Of a stretch of 64,000 nucleotides of DNA, positions 8,549 to 17,086 are shown one piece after another. The notes under the pieces were generated by a model that was given only the letters and a program-made list of their open reading frames with translations, was not told where the DNA came from and did not search any database. A program made the translations under genes and the position numbers. Position 1 is the first letter of the stretch; every line of letters starts with the position of its first letter. Source of the DNA: an uncultured Chthonomonas sp. Its GTDB lineage: Bacteria > Armatimonadota > Chthonomonadetes > Chthonomonadales > CAJBBX01. The stretch is taken from the NCBI GenBank assembly GCA_903951425.1, contig CAJBBX010000066.1, positions 1-64,000 of the forward strand, given 5' to 3'.

Positions 8549-11500
8549 ATGAGAACCCTCAGCATTGCTGTTGCATGCCTGTCCACAGCCGTTGCCGGTG
8601 CGGCTCCGGTCGGCCTGACGTCTATCGATGTGCAAAACGGACGCATCTCGGCGAACCTGCTGAGCAACCCGGGCTTCGAGGCCGAGCGGCCCGGCGGCAT
8701 GGCGGCAGGCTGGGAGTGGGATGCCCGGAACACCACCGCAGCCGGCGCCCTGGACCGACAGGTGAAGCACGGTGGATCGGCCTCGTTCAAGATCACCAAC
8801 CGGACGCCTTTTGGAGCGCACGTCTACGGCATGCTCTGGGCTTCGGCGCCGGTGCGGCTGCAGCCCGGCACTCAGTACACGGCCAGCGCGTGGGTCCGGT
8901 CGGCCGATCCCGGCACTGCCCACCTCATGGGCGGTGCGGCGTGGCAGTTCCGGGCGGCCCTGATCAGGACCGGCGGGGAGTGGCGGCGCATCGTAACGAC
9001 CTTCACTCCGAGCGAATCGGACGCCGACTTCGTGCTGCGCGTCAGCACCGAAAGCCCCACCGAGGCGTTCTGGATCGACGACCTGAAGCTTGAGGTGGGC
9101 GGCGCCGCAACGCTGGCCCTGCACGACGGCCCCGAGGGGACCATACAGGCGGCGGCCGTTGAGAACGAGCGGACCATCGAGCGCGATGGGCCCTTTGAAG
9201 TGGACTTCGACCTGAGCCTACCGTCGCCGGTGCGCATCACCTTGTCGGCGGAAATGGCCGGCGCCGGCGCCCCGGTACACCGGACCATGGAGATGGACGC
9301 CGGCGCATGGATCGTTCGCATCGGCGGCACGGCTCAGTCGGCCGGTGCGAAGCCACAGGCTGTACGGCTCACCTTGCAGCCCGATGTCGGCCCGGCCACG
9401 TCTACCACGGCGCAGGTCCGCTTCCACTCGCCCTCCGCGGCCCGCCAGACGGTGCAAGCAGTCCGAACGAGGCTGCCGGCCTTGGCGGCCACGGTGAAAC
9501 GGCTCAAGACCACCGGACTGGATACCAGCTATGCTGACGTGGACCTGCAGGCCCTGCATGAGTTCGTCAGCTACGTGGACCGCGACATCGAGATCGGCCA
9601 GACCAAACGAGCCCTCGACGAGCTTGCCGAGATGGCGACGGTTCAGGCGCGCTTAACCGCCACGCTGGCCGACAAGCGAAGCCTCCATCGCGTGCCGCGC
9701 TGGACCGGCAAGGAGCGCCCAGTGCTGGAGGGTGGCTCGTTCGTGGCTTCCACTCGAACGCCTGGCGCGAAGGCTGATGTCCGGCAGACTACCTTCTTCA
9801 CCGGCTACGGCCACTTCGGGCGGGTCGTCACAGACCTGCCGAAGTGGAAGGCGCTGGGCTGCAACATCATCCAGGTCGAGTTCGGCCCAAGCAGCGTCCT
9901 GCCCGAGCCCGGGGTCGTCTCTATGGGCGTCGTGGAGGGGTTCCGCCGCACCCTCGACCTGGCACAGGCGAGCGGCGTGGCCGTCTGCCTTCTTATCAGC
10001 CCGCACTACATGCCCGACTGGGCGTACGCTGCGTTCCCGGGCCTTCGCGCACGCACGGGCGGCTTCCTTCCTTACTGCCTCCACGACGCCGACGGCATGG
10101 ACCTCCTGAAGCGCTTCATCCGGACCGCCTTGCCGAGCCTCGCCGACCATCCTGCTCTGCACAGCATCTGCCTATCCAATGAGCCGGTGTCCAAAGAGAG
10201 CCCCTGCACGGCGGGCGCCAAGATGTGGCATCGCTGGCTTGGCGAACGGCACGGGTCGGTGGCGACGATCAACTCCCGGTGGGGAGCGACGCTCGATTCC
10301 ATTGACGGTGCGCCGTTGCCGGACCCATTTGGGCCTCGGCCCGATCCTCGGATATGGAACGACTATGTCCGCTTCAACCAGGAGTTCTTCGCCGGTTGGC
10401 ACAAGCAGCTGGCAGATGCTATCCACGAAGTGGCGCCCAAGCTACCCGTACACGCCAAGACCATGAACTGGACGCTGCTGGGTGACCAGGAGGTGGTCTA
10501 CGGGGTCGATGCCTACCTGTTCAGTAAGCTCAGCCAGATTAATGGGAACGACGCGGTCAACAACTACACGTTCGGCGGCGGCGACATGGCACAAAACTGG
10601 GAGCAAAACGCCATGGGCCACGACCTTCAGCGGTCGTGCCTCGAGGCGCCGGTCTTCAACAGCGAGAACCACATCATCACCGATCGCGACACGCGGCCGG
10701 TGCCGCCAGAGCATGCCGCCGCCGCGCTGTGGCAGGCAGCCATCCATGGCCAGGGCGCCACGACCATCTGGGTCTGGGAGCGAACCGAGGACCCGAAGTC
10801 GGATTTCGCCGCCAGCATCATGCATCGGCCTGCAAGCGCGGCCATCGTGGGCCGCGTAGGACTTGACCTCATGCGGCTGGCGCCAGAGGTGACGGCGATC
10901 CAGCGGAGCAGGCCCGATCTGCTGTTGCTCCAGAGCATCAGCACGCTGACCTGGAACGGCGGTCGGCACGCCGACTGCCTGGGCAAGGTCTACTCAGGCC
11001 TGACGCTCCGCGGGCTGAAGGTCGGCTTCGTCACCGAAAGGCAACTGGAGGAAGGCCGCAGCCCGGCGGGCCGAACCGTGCTGCTCTGCTCCGTGACCCA
11101 CCTCTCCGACAAGGCCCGGTCCACCCTGACGGCTTCCGGCGCACGGCTGGTAAGCATCGGAGAGGACAACCTCCGCTTCGACGAGTACGGGGCGGATCGC
11201 AAGCCTGTCGCCGGCCGAGTCGCCTACCGGCACGGCGCCGACGGGCGGCGCCAGGTCTGGCGGAGCATGGGCGCGCTGGCCGCCGAGCTGGGGTTGCGTC
11301 CTGCGGCTCGTGTGGCCGTGGCAGACGGCTCCGAGCCCTACGGCGTGGCATGGCGCTGCGCCGTGAGCGGCAAAGGCGTGCTGGTGAATGTGATCAACTA
11401 CAACCACAAGCCCATTACGTTGCGCGTGTCGGCCGCCTCGGGTCCCTGCCGAGCTATGGATCTGATCGCCGACCGGCCAGTCCGGGGCATCATAACCCTG

Positions 11501-11557
11501 AAGCCGCTGGAGTACCGCCTGCTTCGCCTTGAGCCTGCCACCGGGCCTCGGTCCTGA
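8549..11557 (+). CDS. Secreted GH42-like glycosidase with N-terminal carbohydrate-binding domain
   Basis: This is probably a beta-galactosidase-type clan A glycoside hydrolase. The 1002-residue product begins with a signal peptide (MRTLSIAVACLSTAVAGA). Residues about 35-190 form a CBM4/9-like jelly roll (NLLSNPGFE, WIDDLKLE). A linker and a beta/alpha barrel follow, with LGCNIIQVEFGP, the putative acid/base in CLSNEP and the putative nucleophile in VFNSENH. The C-terminal part includes a GH42-type class I amidotransferase-like trimerisation region and a small beta domain. GGAG lies eight bases before the ATG. It is cotranscribed with the M29 gene. The substrate is not predictable beyond beta-linked hexosides. 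Confidence 0.85.
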   Translation: MRTLSIAVACLSTAVAGAAPVGLTSIDVQNGRISANLLSNPGFEAERPGGMAAGWEWDARNTTAAGALDRQVKHGGSASFKITNRTPFGAHVYGMLWASAPVRLQPGTQYTASAWVRSADPGTAHLMGGAAWQFRAALIRTGGEWRRIVTTFTPSESDADFVLRVSTESPTEAFWIDDLKLEVGGAATLALHDGPEGTIQAAAVENERTIERDGPFEVDFDLSLPSPVRITLSAEMAGAGAPVHRTMEMDAGAWIVRIGGTAQSAGAKPQAVRLTLQPDVGPATSTTAQVRFHSPSAARQTVQAVRTRLPALAATVKRLKTTGLDTSYADVDLQALHEFVSYVDRDIEIGQTKRALDELAEMATVQARLTATLADKRSLHRVPRWTGKERPVLEGGSFVASTRTPGAKADVRQTTFFTGYGHFGRVVTDLPKWKALGCNIIQVEFGPSSVLPEPGVVSMGVVEGFRRTLDLAQASGVAVCLLISPHYMPDWAYAAFPGLRARTGGFLPYCLHDADGMDLLKRFIRTALPSLADHPALHSICLSNEPVSKESPCTAGAKMWHRWLGERHGSVATINSRWGATLDSIDGAPLPDPFGPRPDPRIWNDYVRFNQEFFAGWHKQLADAIHEVAPKLPVHAKTMNWTLLGDQEVVYGVDAYLFSKLSQINGNDAVNNYTFGGGDMAQNWEQNAMGHDLQRSCLEAPVFNSENHIITDRDTRPVPPEHAAAALWQAAIHGQGATTIWVWERTEDPKSDFAASIMHRPASAAIVGRVGLDLMRLAPEVTAIQRSRPDLLLLQSISTLTWNGGRHADCLGKVYSGLTLRGLKVGFVTERQLEEGRSPAGRTVLLCSVTHLSDKARSTLTASGARLVSIGEDNLRFDEYGADRKPVAGRVAYRHGADGRRQVWRSMGALAAELGLRPAARVAVADGSEPYGVAWRCAVSGKGVLVNVINYNHKPITLRVSAASGPCRAMDLIADRPVRGIITLKPLEYRLLRLEPATGPRS

Positions 11558-11655
11558 CGCGGTGGAAGATGCCGACGCTCAGGGCTCCTACATGGCGTAC
11601 AGGTAGAATAGTGCGCTCACGAAGGCTGGCCCGCGCGGCACAGGAACCCTGAACC

Positions 11656-12909
11656 ATGGCATCGTCCATCTACAATCTGCGGCTCGATACTCTGCTCCCC
11701 CGCGTCGGCACGGCGGTAGCGCTCGGCGCCCTATGCCTGCCGGGCTACGCGCAGACCCCTGCACCCAGTGTCAGCGCCCGAGCCGCGATTCTGGTTGATT
11801 GCGCCACGGGGCAGGTGCTCTACGAGAAGGACGCCGACCGGCGCCTACCGCCGGCCAGCACCACCAAGATCATGACGTCGATCCTGCTCCTGGAGAACAC
11901 GCGGCCGGACGACGTCATCGTGGCTGACGAGAAGACCGCGCTGACGGAGGAGACGTCGATCCACCTGAAGCCCGGCGAGAGGATCAGCGCCCACGACGTG
12001 CTGTACGCGCTGCTACTCAGGTCGGCGAATGACGCCTGCGTCGCCGTGGGACACCATATTGCCGGGTCCGACGCCAAGTTCGTCGAGATGATGAACACCA
12101 AGGCAAGGGAGGTCGGCGCCGCCAGCACGACGTTCAACAACCCGAACGGCCTGCCCGACCCCAAGCACCTGACGACGGCACGCGACCTGGCGCTGATCGC
12201 TCGGTACGCAACGCAGTACCCGGACTTCAACGCCGCCACCCGCACCAAGACATACCTGATGAACTCGCGGACCACCAAGGACGACCTGCGCCTCCGCAAC
12301 AAGACACGGCTGCTCTGGGCCTATGACGGCGCTGACGGCGTCAAGACCGGATGGACTACGCAGGCCGGCAACTGCCTCGTGGGCTCCGCGACTCGGGGAG
12401 GCTGGCGCCTACTCACGGTGGTACTGAACAGCCCGGATACGACGGGCGAGACTGCGCGGCTTCTGAACTACGGATTCGGGAACTTCCACCGGGTGCCTGT
12501 GATCGCCGGGTCGCAACGCGTGGGCCAGGTTGGCGTGGTCGGCGGCGCGGCACAGAGCGTCCAAGCCGTGGCGAAGCAGGAAGTGCAGGTCGTCGTTGCG
12601 AACCGGACATCCGCCACGCCCACGGTTCAGACGAAGCTACGGCCGCTCAAGGCTCCTGTGCGCGTTGGGGCCCCCGTCGGCGTGGCTGAAGTGAGCTTGA
12701 ACGGTCGAGTGGTGGCATCCACCCCGCTACTGGCCGCCGCATCGGTGGAGATCGCCAAGGGGTCCGGCCTGCTTTGGGGCTTGATCCGGGTGTTCCTGGC
12801 GGCGCTCATAATCGTGGGGGTAATTTATGGTTCAGCGGCTTCAAAAGCTGCTCGCATCCGCCGGTATCGCATCCAGGCGAAAATGCGAATTGATCGTGGC
12901 CTCGGGTAG
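11656..12909 (+). CDS. dacA: D-alanyl-D-alanine carboxypeptidase (peptidase S11, PBP5/6-like)
   Basis: The enzyme trims the terminal D-Ala of peptidoglycan pentapeptides in the periplasm. All three penicillin-binding motifs are present: S68-T-T-K71, S123-A-N125 and K230-T-G. The signal peptide spans about residues 1-32. After the catalytic domain, a Val-rich stalk leads to a C-terminal hydrophobic segment (GLIRVFLAALIIVGVIYG), followed by a strongly basic tail; an amphipathic helix would be more usual at this position. The last 83 bases overlap the start of the rluB-type gene in another frame. A -10-like TAGAAT lies at 11604-11609 without a clear -35. The exact paralogue (dacA versus dacF) cannot be assigned. 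Confidence 0.95.
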   Translation: MASSIYNLRLDTLLPRVGTAVALGALCLPGYAQTPAPSVSARAAILVDCATGQVLYEKDADRRLPPASTTKIMTSILLLENTRPDDVIVADEKTALTEETSIHLKPGERISAHDVLYALLLRSANDACVAVGHHIAGSDAKFVEMMNTKAREVGAASTTFNNPNGLPDPKHLTTARDLALIARYATQYPDFNAATRTKTYLMNSRTTKDDLRLRNKTRLLWAYDGADGVKTGWTTQAGNCLVGSATRGGWRLLTVVLNSPDTTGETARLLNYGFGNFHRVPVIAGSQRVGQVGVVGGAAQSVQAVAKQEVQVVVANRTSATPTVQTKLRPLKAPVRVGAPVGVAEVSLNGRVVASTPLLAAASVEIAKGSGLLWGLIRVFLAALIIVGVIYGSAASKAARIRRYRIQAKMRIDRGLG

Positions 12910-14044
12910 GGTCACAGTCAACGGTAGGGTTGTCAGTGACATGGGGTCCAAGGCGGACCCCGATAGGGACGATATCAAGGTCGACGGCAAGCCGCTCAAC
13001 ACCGGGACACGCCGGATCTATGTGGCGCTCAACAAGCCTGCGGGCTTCGTGACCACGGTCTCCGATCCACACGCCGAGCGGACCGTCATGGAGCTCGTCA
13101 AAGGCATTCGAAAGCGCGTCTATCCTGCCGGACGCCTGGACGCCGACACCACCGGCCTGCTGTTGTTGACCGACGACGGCGACTTCGCCATGCGCGTCAC
13201 TCACCCGTCGCACCAGCTCGGCAAGGTCTACCGAGTGCTGGTTCAGGGCGAGGTGAGCGCGTTTGCGGCGACCGACCTTCGGACCGGCGTCATGCTGGAG
13301 GACGGCATCACAGCCCCTGCCGAGGTCGAATGGGTCGGCTACGACAAGCCGGGCGACCGGACGATGCTCGATATCACCCTGCACGAAGGGCGTAATCGCC
13401 AGGTGCGGCGCATGATCGAGGCCGTCGGGTATCGCGTGCTGGTGCTGCACCGGCGCTCCGTAGGCCCCGTCGATGTGGGCGACCTGGCGCCCGGCGAGTG
13501 GCGGTACCTGACGGAACAGGAGGTCGCCGGCTTGCTCGCGGCCACTCAGGGCTCCGAATCCGGCTCCGAAGTTGCGACTGACGAGGTCGAGCCCGTGGTA
13601 CCGGCAATGATCTCGTCCGACCCGCCGCCGCCGCCGCCTGCACGGGCACAGCGTCCCGGACGCGCGCCGCGCCAGAAGACGGGCCTCGACGCACGGAGGC
13701 CCCCGCAGCCGGAAGCGCCCGCGCGGCCGCGCGGCCCAGGATCCAGGCCCGGCGGCGGCGCTACCAGACCGGGCGGAGGCTCCAGGCCAGTCGGCTCAGG
13801 CGGCAGGCCCGGCTCCAGCGGAACCAGACCAGACGGCCCTCGACCGAGCAACGCAGGCCCCAGAGCAACAGGCGGCCCGAGGCCTGGCGGCGGCGGAACC
13901 AGGCCGGATGGCGCAGGCCCAAAGCCCGGCGGCGCTCCCCCCAGGCCTAGCGCCGGCGGCACGACGGGCGGACCGCGGAAGCCGCGTCCGGGTGCATCAG
14001 ATCACAAGCAGACCTCGCCAGACCGTGGAAAACCGAAGCGATAG
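12827..14044 (+). CDS. rluB: 23S rRNA pseudouridine synthase, RluB/RsuA family, with long disordered tail
   Basis: The enzyme isomerises a uridine in large-subunit rRNA. An N-terminal S4 RNA-binding domain (residues 1-60, RLQKLLASAGIASRRKCE) precedes the catalytic domain with GRLDADTTGLLLLT, whose Asp is catalytic, and the family motif LHEGRNRQVRRMIEAVGY. The core ends near residue 245. The remaining 160 residues are Pro/Gly/Arg-rich imperfect repeats (RPGGG, GTRPDG), unusually long for the family. The ATG at 12827 follows GTGGGGG and lies inside the carboxypeptidase gene, so translation may be coupled. The rRNA target position cannot be told. Confidence 0.93.
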   Translation: MVQRLQKLLASAGIASRRKCELIVASGRVTVNGRVVSDMGSKADPDRDDIKVDGKPLNTGTRRIYVALNKPAGFVTTVSDPHAERTVMELVKGIRKRVYPAGRLDADTTGLLLLTDDGDFAMRVTHPSHQLGKVYRVLVQGEVSAFAATDLRTGVMLEDGITAPAEVEWVGYDKPGDRTMLDITLHEGRNRQVRRMIEAVGYRVLVLHRRSVGPVDVGDLAPGEWRYLTEQEVAGLLAATQGSESGSEVATDEVEPVVPAMISSDPPPPPPARAQRPGRAPRQKTGLDARRPPQPEAPARPRGPGSRPGGGATRPGGGSRPVGSGGRPGSSGTRPDGPRPSNAGPRATGGPRPGGGGTRPDGAGPKPGGAPPRPSAGGTTGGPRKPRPGASDHKQTSPDRGKPKR

Positions 14045-14048
14045 CGTC

Positions 14049-15086
14049 GTGCAGGCCGCCGGCCGTAGCCGCGGCTGGCTGACGCCCCTGATCGCTGCCC
14101 TGCTGCTCGGCGCAGGACTGCTGGTCAGCGTAGCCATGGGGCCGGCCGACGTGCCTGTGACGCCCATGCAGGCTGTGCGCGTCGTCGCCTACCACGCCCT
14201 TGGGCGCGGCCCTGAGCCGCCGCTGGAGGTCGACGCCATCGTGTGGCAGGTACGCCTCCCACGCGCCCTGTGCGGAGCCATGGTGGGCATGCTGCTGGGA
14301 GCGGCCGGCGTCGCGCTACAGGGGCTGTTGATGAACCCGCTGGCGGACCCCTACACGGTGGGTGTGTCCGCGGGCGCGGCAGTCGGCGCCGCGACGGCCG
14401 AGGTGCTGGGGTTCGGGGGCATACTGATGGGCCTGGGCGCCGTCGCTCCTGCGTTTGCGGCAGCCCTGGGCGCGGTCGCCCTGGTCTATGCGTTGGCCCG
14501 GGTCAACGGCCGCGTGGCGGTACACACCTTCCTGCTGGCGGGCGTGGTGGTAGGCACGCTGCTCTGGTCGCTCATCCCCCTGCTGATGGTCCTGGGCCAC
14601 CGCGGCGACGACCTGCAGCGCATCTACTTCTACCTCGTCGGCAACCTGCAGAGCACTGATTGGCTCCGTGCATCCCTGCTCACACCGTTCTGCGTCATCT
14701 GCTGGGCGTTGCTCCGGCTCTGGGCCGCTGAGCTGAACCTGATGGCCCTGGGCGAGGAGACGGCCCACCACCTGGGCGTCGACACGGAACGCTTCAAGCG
14801 CAAGGTGTTGCTCGTCGGCTCGCTGGCCACTGCCGCGGCGGTTTCCGTGAGCGGCATTATCGGGTTCGTGGGCCTCGTGGTGCCACACATCGCACGCCGC
14901 CTGACGGGACCCGACCATGGCCGCCTGCTACCGGTGGCCGCCATGCTGGGAGCGGGTCTGGTGCTGGCCTCCGATACGCTGGTGCGGGTATGGCTCAATG
15001 ACCTGCCCGTCGGGATCGTGACCTCCATCGTCGGTGCGCCGATCTTCTGCCTACTCCTACGGGCGCGTCGGGGCGTCGCATGGTAG
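14049..15086 (+). CDS. FecCD-family ABC transporter permease (iron siderophore/vitamin B12 type)
   Basis: Permeases of this family form the membrane channel for ferric siderophores, haem or cobalamin. About 345 residues and nine or ten hydrophobic segments are visible. Family motifs are LPRALCGAMVGMLLGAAGVALQ near the N-terminus, NPLADPYTVGVSAGAAVGA, and GIIGFVGLVVPHIARRLTG, the coupling region. The start is uncertain: GTG 14049 lies just after the rluB stop, GTG 14025 overlaps it, and neither has a good Shine-Dalgarno sequence. No ATPase or binding protein gene adjoins it and no cobalamin riboswitch precedes it. The last 30 bases overlap comF on the other strand. Confidence 0.9.
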   Translation: MQAAGRSRGWLTPLIAALLLGAGLLVSVAMGPADVPVTPMQAVRVVAYHALGRGPEPPLEVDAIVWQVRLPRALCGAMVGMLLGAAGVALQGLLMNPLADPYTVGVSAGAAVGAATAEVLGFGGILMGLGAVAPAFAAALGAVALVYALARVNGRVAVHTFLLAGVVVGTLLWSLIPLLMVLGHRGDDLQRIYFYLVGNLQSTDWLRASLLTPFCVICWALLRLWAAELNLMALGEETAHHLGVDTERFKRKVLLVGSLATAAAVSVSGIIGFVGLVVPHIARRLTGPDHGRLLPVAAMLGAGLVLASDTLVRVWLNDLPVGIVTSIVGAPIFCLLLRARRGVAW

Positions 15087-15845
15087 ACCTCCCCCGCCGC
15101 GGGCCAGCGCCAGTACGTGGATCGACTGTGTACCCGCTTTCAGCAACGCCACGCTGCATGCGTTGGCCGTGGCCAGTGTGGTCACCACATCGTCGATGAG
15201 CAGCACGTCTCTGCCCACCAATGCGCCGGGCAAGCCCTCGAAGGCGTCTTCCACGTTGGCAAACCGGTGGCGCCCCTTGAGCAGCGCCTGAGGCTCCGTG
15301 GCCCGGACACGCCGGACGGCGTCCAGCTCCAGCGGCAGGCCGGTCTTCGCTGCCAGGGCTTGAGCGAGCAACTCGGCCTGGTTGAAGCCCCTCTGGCGCA
15401 ACTTGCTCGGGTGCAGTGGGACGGGAACCAGCACAAGCTCGCGGCCGGCGAGAGGCGCGCGGGCCAGGGCGGGCAACATGGTCAGCGCCAACGGCTCGGC
15501 CAGCCGGCGGCGGCGATCGTACTTCAGCCGGTGGATTGCCGTCCGCACTACTCCGGCGTAGGCATGGGCGCCGCGGGCCGCCACGAACGCGAAGGCCCGG
15601 CCGCCAATACACCAACGGCAAAGGCGCGCACTTCGCTCTTCGGGACCGGCTAGGGGCTCCGCTTCCGCACCGCAACGGAGGCAGATCGGGCCGGGGACCG
15701 CCTCGAACTCGGACACGCAGGCCGCGCACAGGTACTGAGGTCCGAAATCGCCGCAGACGAGGCAACGCGGCGGGTAGAGCAGATCGAGTGCGCCGTCGAG
15801 CAGTAGCCGAGTCGCCGCAACCAGGGCGGCGGCCGCGGTCGCCAC
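15057..15845 (-). CDS. comF: ComF family phosphoribosyltransferase-like protein
   Basis: ComF proteins are linked to DNA uptake and fork processing in competent bacteria; the biochemical role is unclear. The 262-residue product has an N-terminal zinc finger (CLVC, CAAC, then CLRC and CRWC pairs) and a type I phosphoribosyltransferase domain with the PRPP loop VLLIDDVVTT. PVPLHPSKLRQRGFNQAE is the family signature. The GTG start overlaps the E2 stop as TAGTG, so translation is probably coupled to E2. It ends inside the convergent permease gene. No other competence genes are in view. Confidence 0.92.
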   Translation of the reverse strand: MATAAAALVAATRLLLDGALDLLYPPRCLVCGDFGPQYLCAACVSEFEAVPGPICLRCGAEAEPLAGPEERSARLCRWCIGGRAFAFVAARGAHAYAGVVRTAIHRLKYDRRRRLAEPLALTMLPALARAPLAGRELVLVPVPLHPSKLRQRGFNQAELLAQALAAKTGLPLELDAVRRVRATEPQALLKGRHRFANVEDAFEGLPGALVGRDVLLIDDVVTTLATANACSVALLKAGTQSIHVLALARGGGGLPCDAPTRP

Positions 15846-17056
15846 TACGGCATCCCGAGCTCGGCCTCGACACCCTCCGCCTTGGCCCGAACGGCGTTGA
15901 GGAAGCGGGCGGCGCCGACGCCGTTCACCACGCGGTGGTCGAAGGTCATGATCAGGTTGGCGATGCGCCGGAAGCGCACCGAGCCATCGGGACCGGGGAT
16001 CGGCTCATGGAAGGGCGCACCCACGAAGAGCGTGGCCACTGCAGGCGCAACCACCACCGGCACACCCCGCCGCAGGCCCGTGTCGGCCAGATTGGTGAGG
16101 CTCAGCTGCATGACATCGGTCGTCTGGTCGTGCCCCGCCTTGGCGTGCTTCACGGCGCGGTGCATGGCAGCGGTGAACGCGGCGAACTCCAGCGTGTCGG
16201 CGTCAGCGATGCGGGCCATCAGCAGCTCGTCATCCTCGCGGGTAACGGCGACACCCAGGTGGAGGTGGTCGTACTGCCACAGCGTCGTCTCGTTGTGGTA
16301 GACGCTTCGGAAACGCGGGAAGTCGCGTACGGCCCTGGCGACGCACCATGCCAGCACGGTGAACGGTGTCGGGGTGCACCCGGTGGCCTCGCGCACGGCG
16401 CGCTTAACGGCGCTGTGGGCGCGCTCCACGGGTGACCATTCCACAGGAAGCTCCTCAACGGCCGGCTGAACCGCCCGCGATGACTGCACCAGGCGGTGGA
16501 CCAGCTTCCGCTGGTAGTCCGGCACGGGCACGGCCATATAGGGAGCCCGGAGTGGTTGCATGGGCTCGGGCGCGGACGGCCTGGCAGTCGCCAGCGCAGC
16601 CGCCACGTCAGCGTCGGTGACCCTGCGGCCCAAATGGGTGGCTAGCTCGGCCAGCGCCTGGTCCGACATGCCGTGGGAGCGGGCGTAGGCGCGGGTCCGG
16701 GGTGGGATAGCCGCGTTCCTGGCGACGGGCGCAGCACCCTCCGGCTCCGCCGATCGCGGCTCGGACGGGCGCGTCGGCGCGGAACCTACAGGGGCTTCAG
16801 GCGCGGCTTCGGTCTCATCCGTCTGGACATACCCGATCACCGAGCCGATGGGCACCACGTCGTTCACTTCGACAATCCAGCTGGAGACAAGCCCGGCCAC
16901 GGCGCATTCGACCTCGAGGACCGCCTTGTCGGTCTCCATCTCGAAGATGGGCTCATCCTTGCCCACGGGCTCGCCCGTAGCCTTGATCAACCGCAGGATA
17001 CGCACATCCTGCAACCCCTCGCCCATCTGCGGTACCCGGACCTCAAACACAGCCAT
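15845..17056 (-). CDS. 2-oxoacid dehydrogenase E2 (dihydrolipoamide acyltransferase)
   Basis: E2 carries acyl groups on lipoyl-lysine and transfers them to CoA. Residues 1-78 form a lipoyl domain with K44 in EMETDKAVLEVE. Residues about 115-155 are the peripheral subunit-binding domain (IPPRTRAYARSHGM, DADVAAAL). Residues about 185-403 are the acyltransferase domain. The C-terminal active-site motif reads DHRVVNG (H374, N378, G379), with Asn where HxxxDG normally has Asp. A good GAGGA precedes the ATG. The gene lies 30 bases after the fused E1 gene, so both form one operon. No E3 (lipoamide dehydrogenase) gene is nearby. Context and E1 type suggest a branched-chain or pyruvate substrate. Confidence 0.93.
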   Translation of the reverse strand: MAVFEVRVPQMGEGLQDVRILRLIKATGEPVGKDEPIFEMETDKAVLEVECAVAGLVSSWIVEVNDVVPIGSVIGYVQTDETEAAPEAPVGSAPTRPSEPRSAEPEGAAPVARNAAIPPRTRAYARSHGMSDQALAELATHLGRRVTDADVAAALATARPSAPEPMQPLRAPYMAVPVPDYQRKLVHRLVQSSRAVQPAVEELPVEWSPVERAHSAVKRAVREATGCTPTPFTVLAWCVARAVRDFPRFRSVYHNETTLWQYDHLHLGVAVTREDDELLMARIADADTLEFAAFTAAMHRAVKHAKAGHDQTTDVMQLSLTNLADTGLRRGVPVVVAPAVATLFVGAPFHEPIPGPDGSVRFRRIANLIMTFDHRVVNGVGAARFLNAVRAKAEGVEAELGMP

Positions 17057-17086
17057 GAATCGTCCTCACGCTCGAGTCTACGCCGC

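Noticed and set aside
14045-14300. Possible cobalamin riboswitch before the FecCD permease
   Set aside because: No leader exists; the gene starts within a few bases of, or overlaps, the rluB stop.
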